Source: Arthrospira sp. PCC 9108 (GTDB taxonomy: Bacteria > Cyanobacteriota > Cyanobacteriia > Cyanobacteriales > Microcoleaceae). From it: a stretch of DNA of 64,000 bases. The notes under the pieces were generated by a model. It did no database searches and had not been told where the DNA came from. It saw only the letters and a program-made list of their open reading frames with translations. Made by a program: the position numbers and the translations under genes. The first letter of the stretch is position 1. Every line of letters starts with the position of its first letter. Below are positions 55,125 through 64,000 of the stretch, in pieces. The stretch is taken from contig CP066886.1 of NCBI GenBank assembly GCA_016745315.1, forward strand, positions 1,767,501 through 1,831,500. The letters run 5' to 3'.

Positions 55125-58100
55125 TTCCCTATTTCCGTGGGGTGCGTCAGACCAGAAAATGCCGATAAAAACCGATAATTTTAGGCTGACGCACCATCAG
55201 ACTCTGGTTTTGGGGGCGGGTTAATTAAGGGGCGGGTTAATTAAGCTGACTGGTGCTAAGTCTAATTAACTCCCGAACCCGCCCCTGCATGATGTCGCTA
55301 TCTGCTATTGAATTATTTTGAAGGTGAAATAATTGGGCTTAGACTCGTTTCGGGGGCGGGTTAATTAAGCTGACTGGTGTCAAGTCTAATTAACTCCCGA
55401 ACCCGCCCCTACATGATGTCGCCCCTATTTCCGTAGGGTGAGTCAGACCAGAAAATGCCGATAAAAACCGATAATTTTAGGCTGACGCACCATCAGACTC
55501 TGGTTTTGGGGGCGGGTTAATTAAGCTGACTGGTGCCAAGTCTAATTAACTCCCGAACCCGCCCCTACATGATGTCGCTATCTGCTATTGAATTATTTTG
55601 AAGGTGAAATAATTGGGCTTAGACTCGTTTCGGGGGCGGGTTAATTAAGCTGACTGGTGTCAAGTCTAATTAACTCCCGAACCCGCCCCTACATGATGTC
55701 GCCCCTATTTCCGTAGGGTGAGTCAGACCAGAAAATGCCGATAAAAACCGATAATTTTAGGCTGACGCACCATCAGACTCTGGTTTTGGGGGCGGGTTAA
55801 TTAAGCTGACTGGTGCCAAGTCTAATTAACTCCCGAACCCGCCCCTACATGATGTCGCTATCTGCTATTGAATTATTTTGAAGGTGAAATAATTGGGCTT
55901 AGACTCGTTTCGGGGGCGGGTTAATTAAGCTGACTGGTGTCAAGTCTAATTAACTCCCGAACCCGCCCCTACATGATGTCGCCCCTATTTCCGTAGGGTG
56001 AGTCAGACCAGAAAATGCCGATAAAAACCGATAATTTTAGGCTGACGCACCATCAGACTCTGGTTTTGGGGGCGGGTTAATTAAGCTGACTGGTGCCAAG
56101 TCTAATTAACTCCCGAACCCGCCCCTACATGATGTCGCTATCTGCTATTGAATTATTTTGAAGGTGAAATAATTGGGCTTAGACTCGTTTCGGGGGCGGG
56201 TTAATTAAGCTGACTGGTGTCAAGTCTAATTAACTCCTGAACCCGCCCCTACATGATGTCGCCCCTATTTCCGTAGGGTGCGTCAGACCAGAAAATGCCG
56301 ATAAAAACCGATAATTGTAGGCTGACGCACCATCAGACTCTGGTTTTGGGGGCGGGTTAATTAAGCTGACTGGTGCCAAGTCTAATTAACTCCCGAACCC
56401 GCCCCTACATGATGTCGCTATCTGCTATTGAATTATTTTGAAGGTGAAATAATTGGGCTTAGACTCGTTTCGGGGGCGGGTTAATTAAGCTGACTGGTGT
56501 CAAGTCTAATTAACTCCCGAACCCGCCCCTACATGATGTCGCCCCTATTTCCGTAGGGTGCGTCAGACCAGAAAATGCCGATAAAAACCGATAATTGTAG
56601 GCTGACGCACCATCAGACTCTGGTTTTGGGGGCGGGTTAATTAAGCTGACTGGTGCCAAGTCTAATTAACTCCCGAACCCGCCCCTACATGATGTCGCTA
56701 TCTGCTATTGAATTATTTTGAAGGTGAAATAATTGGGCTTAGACTCGTTTCGGGGGCGGGTTAATTAAGCTGACTGGTGTCAAGTCTAATTAACTCCTGA
56801 ACCCGCCCCTACATGATGTCGCCCCTATTTCCGTAGGGTGCGTCAGACCAGAAAATGCCGATAAAAACCGATAATTGTAGGCTGACGCACCATCAGACTC
56901 TGGTTTTGGGGGCGGGTTAATTAAGCTGACTGGTGCCAAGTCTAATTAACTCCCGAACCCGCCCCTACATGATGTCGCTATCTGCTATTGAATTATTTTG
57001 AAGGTGAAATAATTGGGCTTAGACTCGTTTCGGGGGCGGGTTAATTAAGCTGACTGGTGTCAAGTCTAATTAACTCCCGAACCCGCCCCTACATGATGTC
57101 GCCCCTATTTCCGTAGGGTGCGTCAGACCAGAAAATGCCGATAAAAACCGATAATTGTAGGCTGACGCACCATCAGACTCTGGTTTTGGGGGCGGGTTAA
57201 TTAAGCTGACTGGTGCCAAGTCTAATTAACTCCCGAACCCGCCCCTACATGATGTCGCTATCTGCTATTGAATTATTTTGAAGGTGAAATAATTGGGCTT
57301 AGACTCGTTTCGGGGGCGGGTTAATTAAGCTGACTGGTGTCAAGTCTAATTAACTCCTGAACCCGCCCCTACATGATGTCGCCCCTATTTCCGTAGGGTG
57401 CGTCAGACCAGAAAATGCCGATAAAAACCGATAATTGTAGGCTGACGCACCATCAGACTCTGGTTTTGGGGGCGGGTTAATTAAGCTGACTGGTGCCAAG
57501 TCTAATTAACTCCCGAACCCGCCCCTACATGATGTCGCTATCTGCTATTGAATTATTTTGAAGGTGAAATAATTGGGCTTAGACTCGTTTCGGGGGCGGG
57601 TTAATTAAGCTGACTGGTGTCAAGTCTAATTAACTCCCGAACCCGCCCCTACATGATGTCGCCCCTATTTCCGTAGGGTGCGTCAGACCAGAAAATGCCG
57701 ATAAAAACCGATAATTGTAGGCTGACGCACCATCAGACTCTGGTTTTGGGGGCGGGTTAATTAAGCTGACTGGTGCCAAGTCTAATTAACTCCCGAACCC
57801 GCCCCTACATGATGTCGCTATCTGCTATTGAATTATTTTGAAGGTGAAATAATTGGGCTTAGACTCGTTTCGGGGGCGGGTTAATTAAGCTGACTGGTGT
57901 CAAGTCTAATTAACTCCTGAACCCGCCCCTACATGATGTCGCCCCTATTTCCGTAGGGTGCGTCAGACCAGAAAATGCCGATAAAAACCGATAATTGTAG
58001 GCTGACGCACCATCAGACTCTGGTTTTGGGGGCGGGTTAATTAAGCTGACTGGTGCCAAGTCTAATTAACTCCCGAACCCGCCCCTACATGATGTCGCTA

Positions 58101-58657
58101 TCTGCTATTGAATTATTTTGAAGGTGAAATAATTGGGCTTAGACTCGTTTCGGGGGCGGGTTAATTAAGCTGACTGGTGTCAAGTCTAATTAACTCCCGA
58201 ACCCGCCCCTACATGATGTCGCCCCTATTTCCGTAGGGTGCGTCAGACCAGAAAATGCCGATAAAAACCGATAATTGTAGGCTGACGCACCATCAGACTC
58301 TGGTTTTGGGGGCGGGTTAATTAAGCTGACTGGTGCCAAGTCTAATTAACTCCCGAACCCGCCCCTACATGATGTCGCTATCTGCTATTGAATTATTTTG
58401 AAGGTGAAATAATTGGGCTTAGACTCGTTTCGGGGGCGGGTTAATTAAGCTGACTGGTGTCAAGTCTAATTAACTCCTGAACCCGCCCCTACATGATGTC
58501 GCCCCTATTTCCGTAGGGTGCGTCAGACCAGAAAATGCCGATAAAAACCGATAATTGTAGGCTGACGCACCATCAGACTCTGGTTTTGGGGGCGGGTTAA
58601 TTAAGCTGACTGGTGCCAAGTCTAATTAACTCCCGAACCCGCCCCTACATGATATCG
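55125..58657. repeat. Tandem array of a 280-bp unit, about 12.5 copies
   Basis: After a first variant unit (55125-55420), GCCCCTATTTCCG recurs every 280 bases from 55421 to 58501 (twelve starts), with a final partial unit to 58657. Each unit holds one GTGCGTCAG...CTGACGCAC inverted repeat and two copies of a hairpin GGGGCGGGTTAATTAA...AACCCGCCCCTACATGATGTCG. Units from 55421 to 55981 have GAGTCAG and TTTTAGG; from 56261 on they have GCGTCAG and TTGTAGG. From 56231 a C/T difference (CTCCCGAA or CTCCTGAA) alternates strictly, showing a 560-bp higher-order repeat. No ORF of note is present. It lies between the RNase and cyclase genes. Confidence 0.97.
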
Positions 58658-58823
58658 CCCTCTCCCAGGGGTAGAGGGAGGAATAATTATCAATTATCTA
58701 TTGTCCATTATGGGGTGGTGGCTATCAGTCCTAGGTGATGTTATTATTAATAGACTACTCCTAGGCTGATCACTAAAGAAGGAGCGGGGTGTTGATATTT
58801 GGGCTCTGAAGTAGACAGATTTT
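58658..58823 (+). promoter_or_regulatory. Upstream region of the cyclase gene
   Basis: This 166-base gap between the array and the cyclase contains GCCCTCTCCCAGGGGTAGAGGGAGG (58656-58680), a hairpin that could stop transcription coming out of the array. A promoter cannot be assigned with confidence. Confidence 0.4.
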
Positions 58824-60308
58824 ATGAACTTATCTCTGCAAAAAAAAGTCTTGTTTGGCTTTGTGGTTTCTTCTGTTTTACTACTGATAGTTACTTACAG
58901 TGGCTATCACACTTCTAAGCAATTGGCTAATCTGAAAGAATGGGAAATACATACTAAGCAAGTATTAAGATTTTTGGAGGAAATTTCGACAGATTTATCA
59001 GATGCAGAAACCGGTCAAAGGGGTTTTTTGCTAACCCTAGAACCAGAATATTTAGAACCTTATAATCAGGCAGTTAAAGAGATTGATCAAGATTTATCCG
59101 TTCTCATATCTTTGACCAGAGATAATCCGACTCAGCAAAAACATCTTGATGATTTATCCACATTAATTTCCCAAAAATTAGAGGAACTTCAAATGACAAT
59201 TGAACTGGCTAAATCTGGGAATACTCAAACAGCAATTGAATTGGTTAAAACCCATCATGGCAAAAATTTAATGAATGAAATCAGGCAGATTTTAGATACT
59301 ATGAAAGATGAGGAAGAAAGATTGTTTGAGATTCGGTCAGATGCTACGGATGAATTAATTAAAAATACTTTCTTGGTCTTCGGTATAGGAATAGTTTTTG
59401 ATTTAGGATTACTGTCCGCTCTTTATTTGGTAATATATCGGGAAATTCATCATAAACAAATCGCTCAACAACAGTTAATTTCCTTAAACAAAGCTGCTTT
59501 TAGATTTGTGCCACAAGAGTTAATTAAAATTTTAAATAAAGATAGTATAATCGATGTTAATTTGGGGGACTATACCGAACAAGAAATGTCTATAATGTTT
59601 TCAGATATTCGTGACTTTACATCCATAAGTGAACGGATTTCTCCCCAAGATAATTTTAATTTAATTAATGCTTATCTTTCCCGTATGGCACCATTAATTA
59701 ATGAACATTATGGATTTATTGATAAATATATTGGTGATGGTATTATGGCGCTTTTTGGTCGGAGTCCAGATGATGCTGTACAAGCTGCTATTTCTATGTT
59801 ATCAAGTTTAAAGGAATATAATAAACTGCGAAATGAGTCTGGCTATATTCCCCTAAAAATAGGCATAGGAATTAATACGGGAAAATTGATATTAGGAACA
59901 GTAGGATACCATAATCATATCGAAGGTACTGTGATTAGTGATGCTGTTAATTTGGCTTCCCGAATTGAGCAACTAACTAAAGTTTATCGAGTTCCTTTAT
60001 TGATATCAGAGTCTACATTTGTGAAGCTCAAACATCCCCATAACTATGGGATTCGTTTGGTTGATAAAGTTCAGGTTAAAGGGAGGTCAGAAATTGTGAA
60101 AGTTTACGAGGTTTTTAATCATGATTTCTTCCCGGAATTATCAGCCAAACTATCTAATTTATCAGTATTTTCGGAAGGGGTTTCACTCTATCATCAGCAA
60201 AATTTTCAGGAGGCTTTTAAGGCTTTTCAAGACTGTTATCATCAAAATCCCAATGATTCGGTTGTCCAAGTTTATTTGCGGCGTTTAAAAGGTGATTTAT
60301 TAAGGTGA
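58824..60308 (+). CDS. CHASE3-domain adenylate cyclase (class III)
   Basis: This 494-residue membrane receptor cyclase has a first helix (VLFGFVVSSVLLLIVTYSGY), a CHASE3 sensor (DLSDAETGQRGFLLT is the signature), a second helix (TFLVFGIGIVFDLGLLSALYLVIY), and a class III cyclase domain: MFSDIRDFTSISE and YIGDGIMALFG supply the metal aspartates, DKYIGD the lysine, and GTVISDAVNLASRIE the threonine plus Asn/Arg of an adenylate cyclase. It should make cAMP in response to an outside signal. The C-terminal 40 residues look like a TPR helix pair. It overlaps the convergent gene by 9 bases. Confidence 0.92.
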   Translation: MNLSLQKKVLFGFVVSSVLLLIVTYSGYHTSKQLANLKEWEIHTKQVLRFLEEISTDLSDAETGQRGFLLTLEPEYLEPYNQAVKEIDQDLSVLISLTRDNPTQQKHLDDLSTLISQKLEELQMTIELAKSGNTQTAIELVKTHHGKNLMNEIRQILDTMKDEEERLFEIRSDATDELIKNTFLVFGIGIVFDLGLLSALYLVIYREIHHKQIAQQQLISLNKAAFRFVPQELIKILNKDSIIDVNLGDYTEQEMSIMFSDIRDFTSISERISPQDNFNLINAYLSRMAPLINEHYGFIDKYIGDGIMALFGRSPDDAVQAAISMLSSLKEYNKLRNESGYIPLKIGIGINTGKLILGTVGYHNHIEGTVISDAVNLASRIEQLTKVYRVPLLISESTFVKLKHPHNYGIRLVDKVQVKGRSEIVKVYEVFNHDFFPELSAKLSNLSVFSEGVSLYHQQNFQEAFKAFQDCYHQNPNDSVVQVYLRRLKGDLLR

Positions 60309-60983
60309 AATAATTTTCATCATAAGATTACCACTTTTTTGGAAATGGTAGGGGACTGATTGAATTTCGACAGCATATTTTAAAGCTGTTAATTGCTGAA
60401 TTAATCTTGGTAAAAATCTGGGAGTATCTCCCCCAATACTAACTAGGGGAAACAGAAGAACCATACTGGCTACCCGGCATAATTCTAGAATAGCATCTCG
60501 ATGGAACTGTTGGGAAAGTCGATCGCTATAGGAAAAGAGAAAATGAGCCGATAAAGCTCGGTCAAACTGACGGTCAGCAAAAGGCAAATGCGGCAGTTCT
60601 GCGTCGATATAACGCCCGGTTTGTCGTCCTTGGGCAAAATCCGCCAAAAACTCATTCATCGCTTCTTGGCGGACCTGTGCGAGGTGTTCTGGGGATTTTA
60701 TTTGATGCCAGATGTAGTCTTCCCGGTTAGCTTCTACCTGTTGGATAACCATAGGCAAAACCAATTGAATGCGATCGCTAATTTGGGCAGAGGAAAACCG
60801 ATAAAGAGGGTCACAGGAAGCCACAGAATAACCCCGACGGGTCATCACCGCATTAAAACTCGCCGGACCCCCAGCACAGTCCAAATAAGAGTAGTGCAAA
60901 TCATCCTCACTCAGAGCAAACATTTGCAAATACTCATCAAAACTGCGTCCCCAAGGAATCACTTGATCAACCGTAAATCCCAT
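60300..60983 (-). CDS. SAM-dependent methyltransferase-like protein
   Basis: This 227-residue protein has a Rossmann-type SAM motif (YSYLDCAGGPASFNAVMTRRGYSVASCDPLYRF) and a later ALSAHFLFSYSDRL segment, as in class I methyltransferases. The substrate is unknown. It is convergent with the cyclase gene, with a 9-base overlap of 3' ends. No membrane segment is seen. Confidence 0.75.
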   Translation of the reverse strand: MGFTVDQVIPWGRSFDEYLQMFALSEDDLHYSYLDCAGGPASFNAVMTRRGYSVASCDPLYRFSSAQISDRIQLVLPMVIQQVEANREDYIWHQIKSPEHLAQVRQEAMNEFLADFAQGRQTGRYIDAELPHLPFADRQFDRALSAHFLFSYSDRLSQQFHRDAILELCRVASMVLLFPLVSIGGDTPRFLPRLIQQLTALKYAVEIQSVPYHFQKSGNLMMKIISP

Positions 60984-61098
60984 AATTTTGCCTAGTTCCC
61001 AAAACTCCTAAATCATGACACCCCAAACACCCACCTTGTCGCATTTCCGATAGTTAGAGAATCGTCGGGCGTGGCGGTAGTGCTTGGGAAAATGCCAC

Positions 61099-61142
61099 AA
61101 AAAAACAGGGGTGAGGCTGAGAAATTACAGATCACCCCTGTC
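61099..61142 (-). terminator. Rho-independent terminator of the HU gene
   Basis: On the minus strand, ACAGGGGTGA and TCACCCCTGT form a 10-bp stem around a 17-base loop, directly followed by seven T. It starts 8 bases after the HU stop codon. This is the clearest terminator in the window. Confidence 0.92.
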
Positions 61143-61149
61143 AGATAAT

Positions 61150-61446
61150 CTAGGCAACGTTTTCGTTACTTTCGTTGGCCACCCGTTCCTTAAAGGCTTT
61201 CCCAGCTGAGAAAGCTGGAACAGTAGTAGCAGGAATAGTCATCGGTTGTCCAGTGCTAGGGTTACGGCCCTCACGAGCCTTGCGGTGGCGAGCCTCAAAA
61301 GAACCAAAGCCCACCAGAGTGACCTTTTCCCCATCAGCTACAGCATCCATGATGCACTCACAGATAGCCGAAATAATCGCATCTGCTTGTTTTTTGGTAA
61401 CACCCGCCTTGATAGATGTTTCCTGAACCAACTGCTCTTTATTCAT
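61150..61446 (-). CDS. HU family DNA-binding protein
   Basis: This 98-residue HU protein starts MNKEQLVQETSIKAGVTKKQADAIISAI and has the DNA-binding arm FGSFEARHRKAREGRNPSTGQPMTIPATTVPAFSAGKAFKE. It bends and compacts DNA. GGAGGT lies 6 bases before the ATG, and a strong terminator follows. It is likely a single-gene transcript. Confidence 0.95.
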   Translation of the reverse strand: MNKEQLVQETSIKAGVTKKQADAIISAICECIMDAVADGEKVTLVGFGSFEARHRKAREGRNPSTGQPMTIPATTVPAFSAGKAFKERVANESNENVA

Positions 61447-61717
61447 CGAAATACCTCCAGAATCATTTTCAGTGGGTGATTTTGCCCTAATTATGGCTGT
61501 TCTAACACAGACTTATCAGAGATTGACAAGTATATACCTTAAAATTCTCTGTAGTTTCACCCAGAAGGCACTAGAGAATGGTTTTTTCGTTGCACTGAGC
61601 CGAAAACACTACCATCAGGTTTAGCCGGTAGGTCTTCGGCACAGATTGGCATTTCCACGGTCAGGATACAGCATACAACAGCATTAAGGGCAATTTTAAC
61701 CATCACCCCAGGCGAGA
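61447..61717. promoter_or_regulatory. Region between HU and chlH
   Basis: This is 271 bases with no gene. It holds the HU promoter (GGAGGT next to the ATG) and the end of the chlH transcript. No strong terminator is seen after chlH. Confidence 0.45.
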
Positions 61718-64000
61718 TTACTCAATTCCCTCAATGCGGTCTTCAACCTCTTGGTATAACTCCCGGAGGCGATCGAGATTTTCTTCGCTAGTTTCCCAAT
61801 AGCCCCGGCCATTAACCTCCAGCAGAGTTGTCACCATTTTACGGAAAGAGTGGGGGTTAAGATTCATCAGACGTTGCTGCATGGCCTCGTCCTTGATAAA
61901 GGTTTCGTTAGTTTCCTCATAAACCCAATTATCCACAGCCCCAGCGGTGGCACTCCATCCCATTGTATTAACCAGACGCTTAGACAACTCTCGCACACCC
62001 TCATAACCATGAGAAAGCATCCCCTCATACCATTTAGGGTTGAGCATCTTCGTCCGTGCGTCTAGGCGCACAGTTTCCGAGAGAGTCCGCACTTGAGCGT
62101 TAGCGGTAGTTGTATCGGCGATATAGGAAGCCGGTTGTTTCCCGTCTTTACGCAAGCTGGCGATGGTTTTGGTGGGGTCAGAGTCGAAATAGTGGGAAAC
62201 GTCAGTTAAGCTAATTTCCGAAGAATCCAAGTTTTGGAATGTGGCATCAGCAGTTTTTAGGGAAGCCTCAAACATCTGACGGTTATCACCCATCATCCCC
62301 GGATTATCGGAATTAAAGGCAAAAGACTTGCGGTTTAAATACATTTCCTGCAATTCTGCCTCACTTTCCCAGGTGCTATTTTCCACAGCCAGGTTAACAT
62401 TAGCGGCATAGGAACCGGAAGCATTAGAGAAAACACGGGTAGCAGCCTGTCGGAGGTTGATACCTAGCTCGGCGGCTTGTTGTAGGGCGTGTTTGCGAAC
62501 AAAGTTCATTTCCAGGGGTTCATCGGCTTCGGCGGCCATTTTAATGGCTTTATCGAGCAGATTCATTTGGTTGATGAACAGGTCGCGGAACACTCCCGAA
62601 CAGTTAATCACTACGTCAATGCGAGGGCGGCCCAATTCTTCAAGGGGGATTAACTCCAACTTGTTGACGCGACCCAAAGCATCGGGAACTGGTTTAGCCC
62701 CGACCATCCACATAACCTGGGCTAAGGATTCGCCATAGGTTTTGATATTATCAGTTCCCCAGAGAACAACTGCAATGGTTTCTGGGTACTGACCGCCGTT
62801 TTCCATTTTTTGCCGCTCTAGGAGTCGGTCTACGACGATTTGAGCGGATTTAACTGCGGCTACGGTGGGGATAGACTGAGGGTCGAGGGCGTGCATATTC
62901 TTCCCAGTGGGGAGAACGTCGGGATTGCGAATGGGGTCGCCGCCAGGTCCGGGAAGGATATATTCCCCTTCCAAAGCGCGCAGCAAGGCTCCTAATTCGT
63001 TATCGGCGCAAACCTGTTTTAAGCAAAATTCCAGATACTCAAACAGGGGTTTCATGGGTTCGGGGTCGATCTGGGTGTAGCCTAAGTCGTGTAAGGCTTG
63101 TAACCAGGGTTCTTTTTTACCCATGTTAAAGAAGTTGAGTTGGGAGATTTTGGAAACTCGGCCCTCTGCGTCGGTTTGCTCTTGAACTAAAGCAGCGATC
63201 GCCGCACGGGTAGCATTTGTGATGTGCTGCAACAGGTCAACGTCGGCGAGAATGCCTTGGTTACTGTTGCGGTAGAGTTCCTCAATATCCCGATTGATGC
63301 TATTGGCGATAATCCGAGGTAAACTGACGATCCCTTCTTCTTCGCGGTCTAAGCTGGCAATATTGACCAAGGTGGCGATCGCCTCTTCAGCGCTCGGAGG
63401 CTTACCAATAACGTGCAACCCACAAGGAAGCAGGCGAGACTCAATTTCCATCAGTTTCCGGTAAACCTGTCCCACCACATTATCGCGTTCTTCCTGGGTC
63501 AGTTCGCCTGGGTCTTGTTCCGGGAGAGCCACATCCTGATCCAAGTTCACCATACGGGATTTTTCGATAATGGTGCTGACAATTTGCACACCGCGACCAC
63601 TATCTTTAAGAGTTTGGTAAGACCCAATCAACTCGTTAAGTTCCTGCAAACCCTTATAGAGTCCCGCATTTTCCGCCGCCGGAGTCAGATAAGAGATAGT
63701 TTCCGCATAGCTACGGCGTTTAGCAATAGTCGCCTCACTGGGGTTATTAGCAGCGTAATAGTACAGGTTAGGAATAGTACCAATCAGGTTATCCGGGTAA
63801 CATTCCCCAGACATTCCCATCTGTTTTCCAGGCATAAATTCTAGGGAACCGTGGGTCCCAAAGTGCAGCACAGCATCCGCGCCCCATACCTGTTCTAGGT
63901 AGGTGTAGTAAGCCGCGAAACCGTGGTGAGGACTCGCAGACCGGGAGAACAGCAAACGCATGGGGTCCCCTTCATAGCCGAAGGTCGGTTGTACCCCGAT
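61718..64000 (-). CDS. chlH: Magnesium chelatase subunit H, partial (5' end beyond window)
   Basis: ChlH is the large subunit that binds protoporphyrin IX for magnesium insertion in chlorophyll synthesis. The last 760 residues of about 1330 are present: PTFGYEGDPMRLLFSRSASPHHGFAAYYTYLEQVWGADAVLHFGTHGSLEFMPGKQMGMSG is the highly conserved core, followed by VLWGTDNIKTYGESLAQVMWMVG and the end of the family. The frame is open to base 64000, so the gene continues to the right. Confidence 0.96.
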   Translation of the reverse strand: MGVQPTFGYEGDPMRLLFSRSASPHHGFAAYYTYLEQVWGADAVLHFGTHGSLEFMPGKQMGMSGECYPDNLIGTIPNLYYYAANNPSEATIAKRRSYAETISYLTPAAENAGLYKGLQELNELIGSYQTLKDSGRGVQIVSTIIEKSRMVNLDQDVALPEQDPGELTQEERDNVVGQVYRKLMEIESRLLPCGLHVIGKPPSAEEAIATLVNIASLDREEEGIVSLPRIIANSINRDIEELYRNSNQGILADVDLLQHITNATRAAIAALVQEQTDAEGRVSKISQLNFFNMGKKEPWLQALHDLGYTQIDPEPMKPLFEYLEFCLKQVCADNELGALLRALEGEYILPGPGGDPIRNPDVLPTGKNMHALDPQSIPTVAAVKSAQIVVDRLLERQKMENGGQYPETIAVVLWGTDNIKTYGESLAQVMWMVGAKPVPDALGRVNKLELIPLEELGRPRIDVVINCSGVFRDLFINQMNLLDKAIKMAAEADEPLEMNFVRKHALQQAAELGINLRQAATRVFSNASGSYAANVNLAVENSTWESEAELQEMYLNRKSFAFNSDNPGMMGDNRQMFEASLKTADATFQNLDSSEISLTDVSHYFDSDPTKTIASLRKDGKQPASYIADTTTANAQVRTLSETVRLDARTKMLNPKWYEGMLSHGYEGVRELSKRLVNTMGWSATAGAVDNWVYEETNETFIKDEAMQQRLMNLNPHSFRKMVTTLLEVNGRGYWETSEENLDRLRELYQEVEDRIEGIE

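Noticed and set aside
55125..58657. CRISPR-like array
   Set aside because: Repeats are 280 bases long and contiguous, with no unique spacers and no cas genes nearby; it is a tandem satellite-like array.

Overview
The window is a chromosomal segment of a filamentous cyanobacterium. The C-phycocyanin subunits look like those of Arthrospira/Limnospira (Spirulina), the HIP1 palindrome GCGATCGC recurs throughout, and there are cyanobacterial markers (cpc operon, chlH, a LrtA-type HPF, a DnaX intein) plus a heavy load of group II introns and IS630 elements.

Layout. (1) 0-9.4 kb: the phycocyanin operon on the minus strand (cpcB, cpcA, two rod linkers, cpcD, cpcE, cpcF), running almost directly into dnaX, which carries a 136-residue mini-intein; an ABC-transporter permease and a small Gln-rich protein lie upstream of cpcB. 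cpcE and the permease are each broken by one base at a C7 run. (2) 9.6-12.7 kb: a nucleotidyltransferase/phosphohexomutase fusion with degenerate mutase loops, then SSB. (3) 12.7-19.05 kb: a decayed heavy-metal-type island (histidine kinase and response regulator on minus; divergent adaptor and RND pump on plus), every gene with many lesions. (4) 19.06-41.0 kb: lipB, then about 21 kb of group II introns inserted into one another, four IS630 copies, a tnpB 3' remnant and a broken iscB (RNA-guided nuclease family). Only lrtA (30957-31595) is an ordinary intact host gene here. (5) 41.3-51.7 kb: a tight plus-strand cluster of O-carbamoyltransferase, SxtJ-like and SxtK/DUF5989-like membrane proteins, two paralogous SGNH-type proteins, a YdiJ-like FAD/Fe-S dehydrogenase, a DUF5009-type acyltransferase and clpP. 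(6) 51.8-64 kb: a conserved gene with an in-frame stop, an RNase II/R-family protein, a 3.5 kb tandem array of a 280-bp unit, a CHASE3 adenylate cyclase, a methyltransferase-like gene, HU with a clear terminator, and the 3' part of chlH running off the window.

How the parts fit. The cpc genes encode the rod subunits, linkers and the alpha-subunit chromophore lyase. The intron island is the most unusual part. Intron boundaries can be read from the 5' motif GTGCGAGACG and the domain V/VI 3' end CGACCCCTAAY, and removing each inner intron restores the sequence of an uninterrupted sister copy. This gives nests several layers deep, with maturase genes that share the same disabling lesions. A palindromic GGGGCGGGTT...AACCCGCCCC element found inside two maturase genes is also the core of the 280-bp array 20 kb away. 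Sequence reading alone cannot separate true mutations from assembly errors at homopolymers or collapsed repeats.
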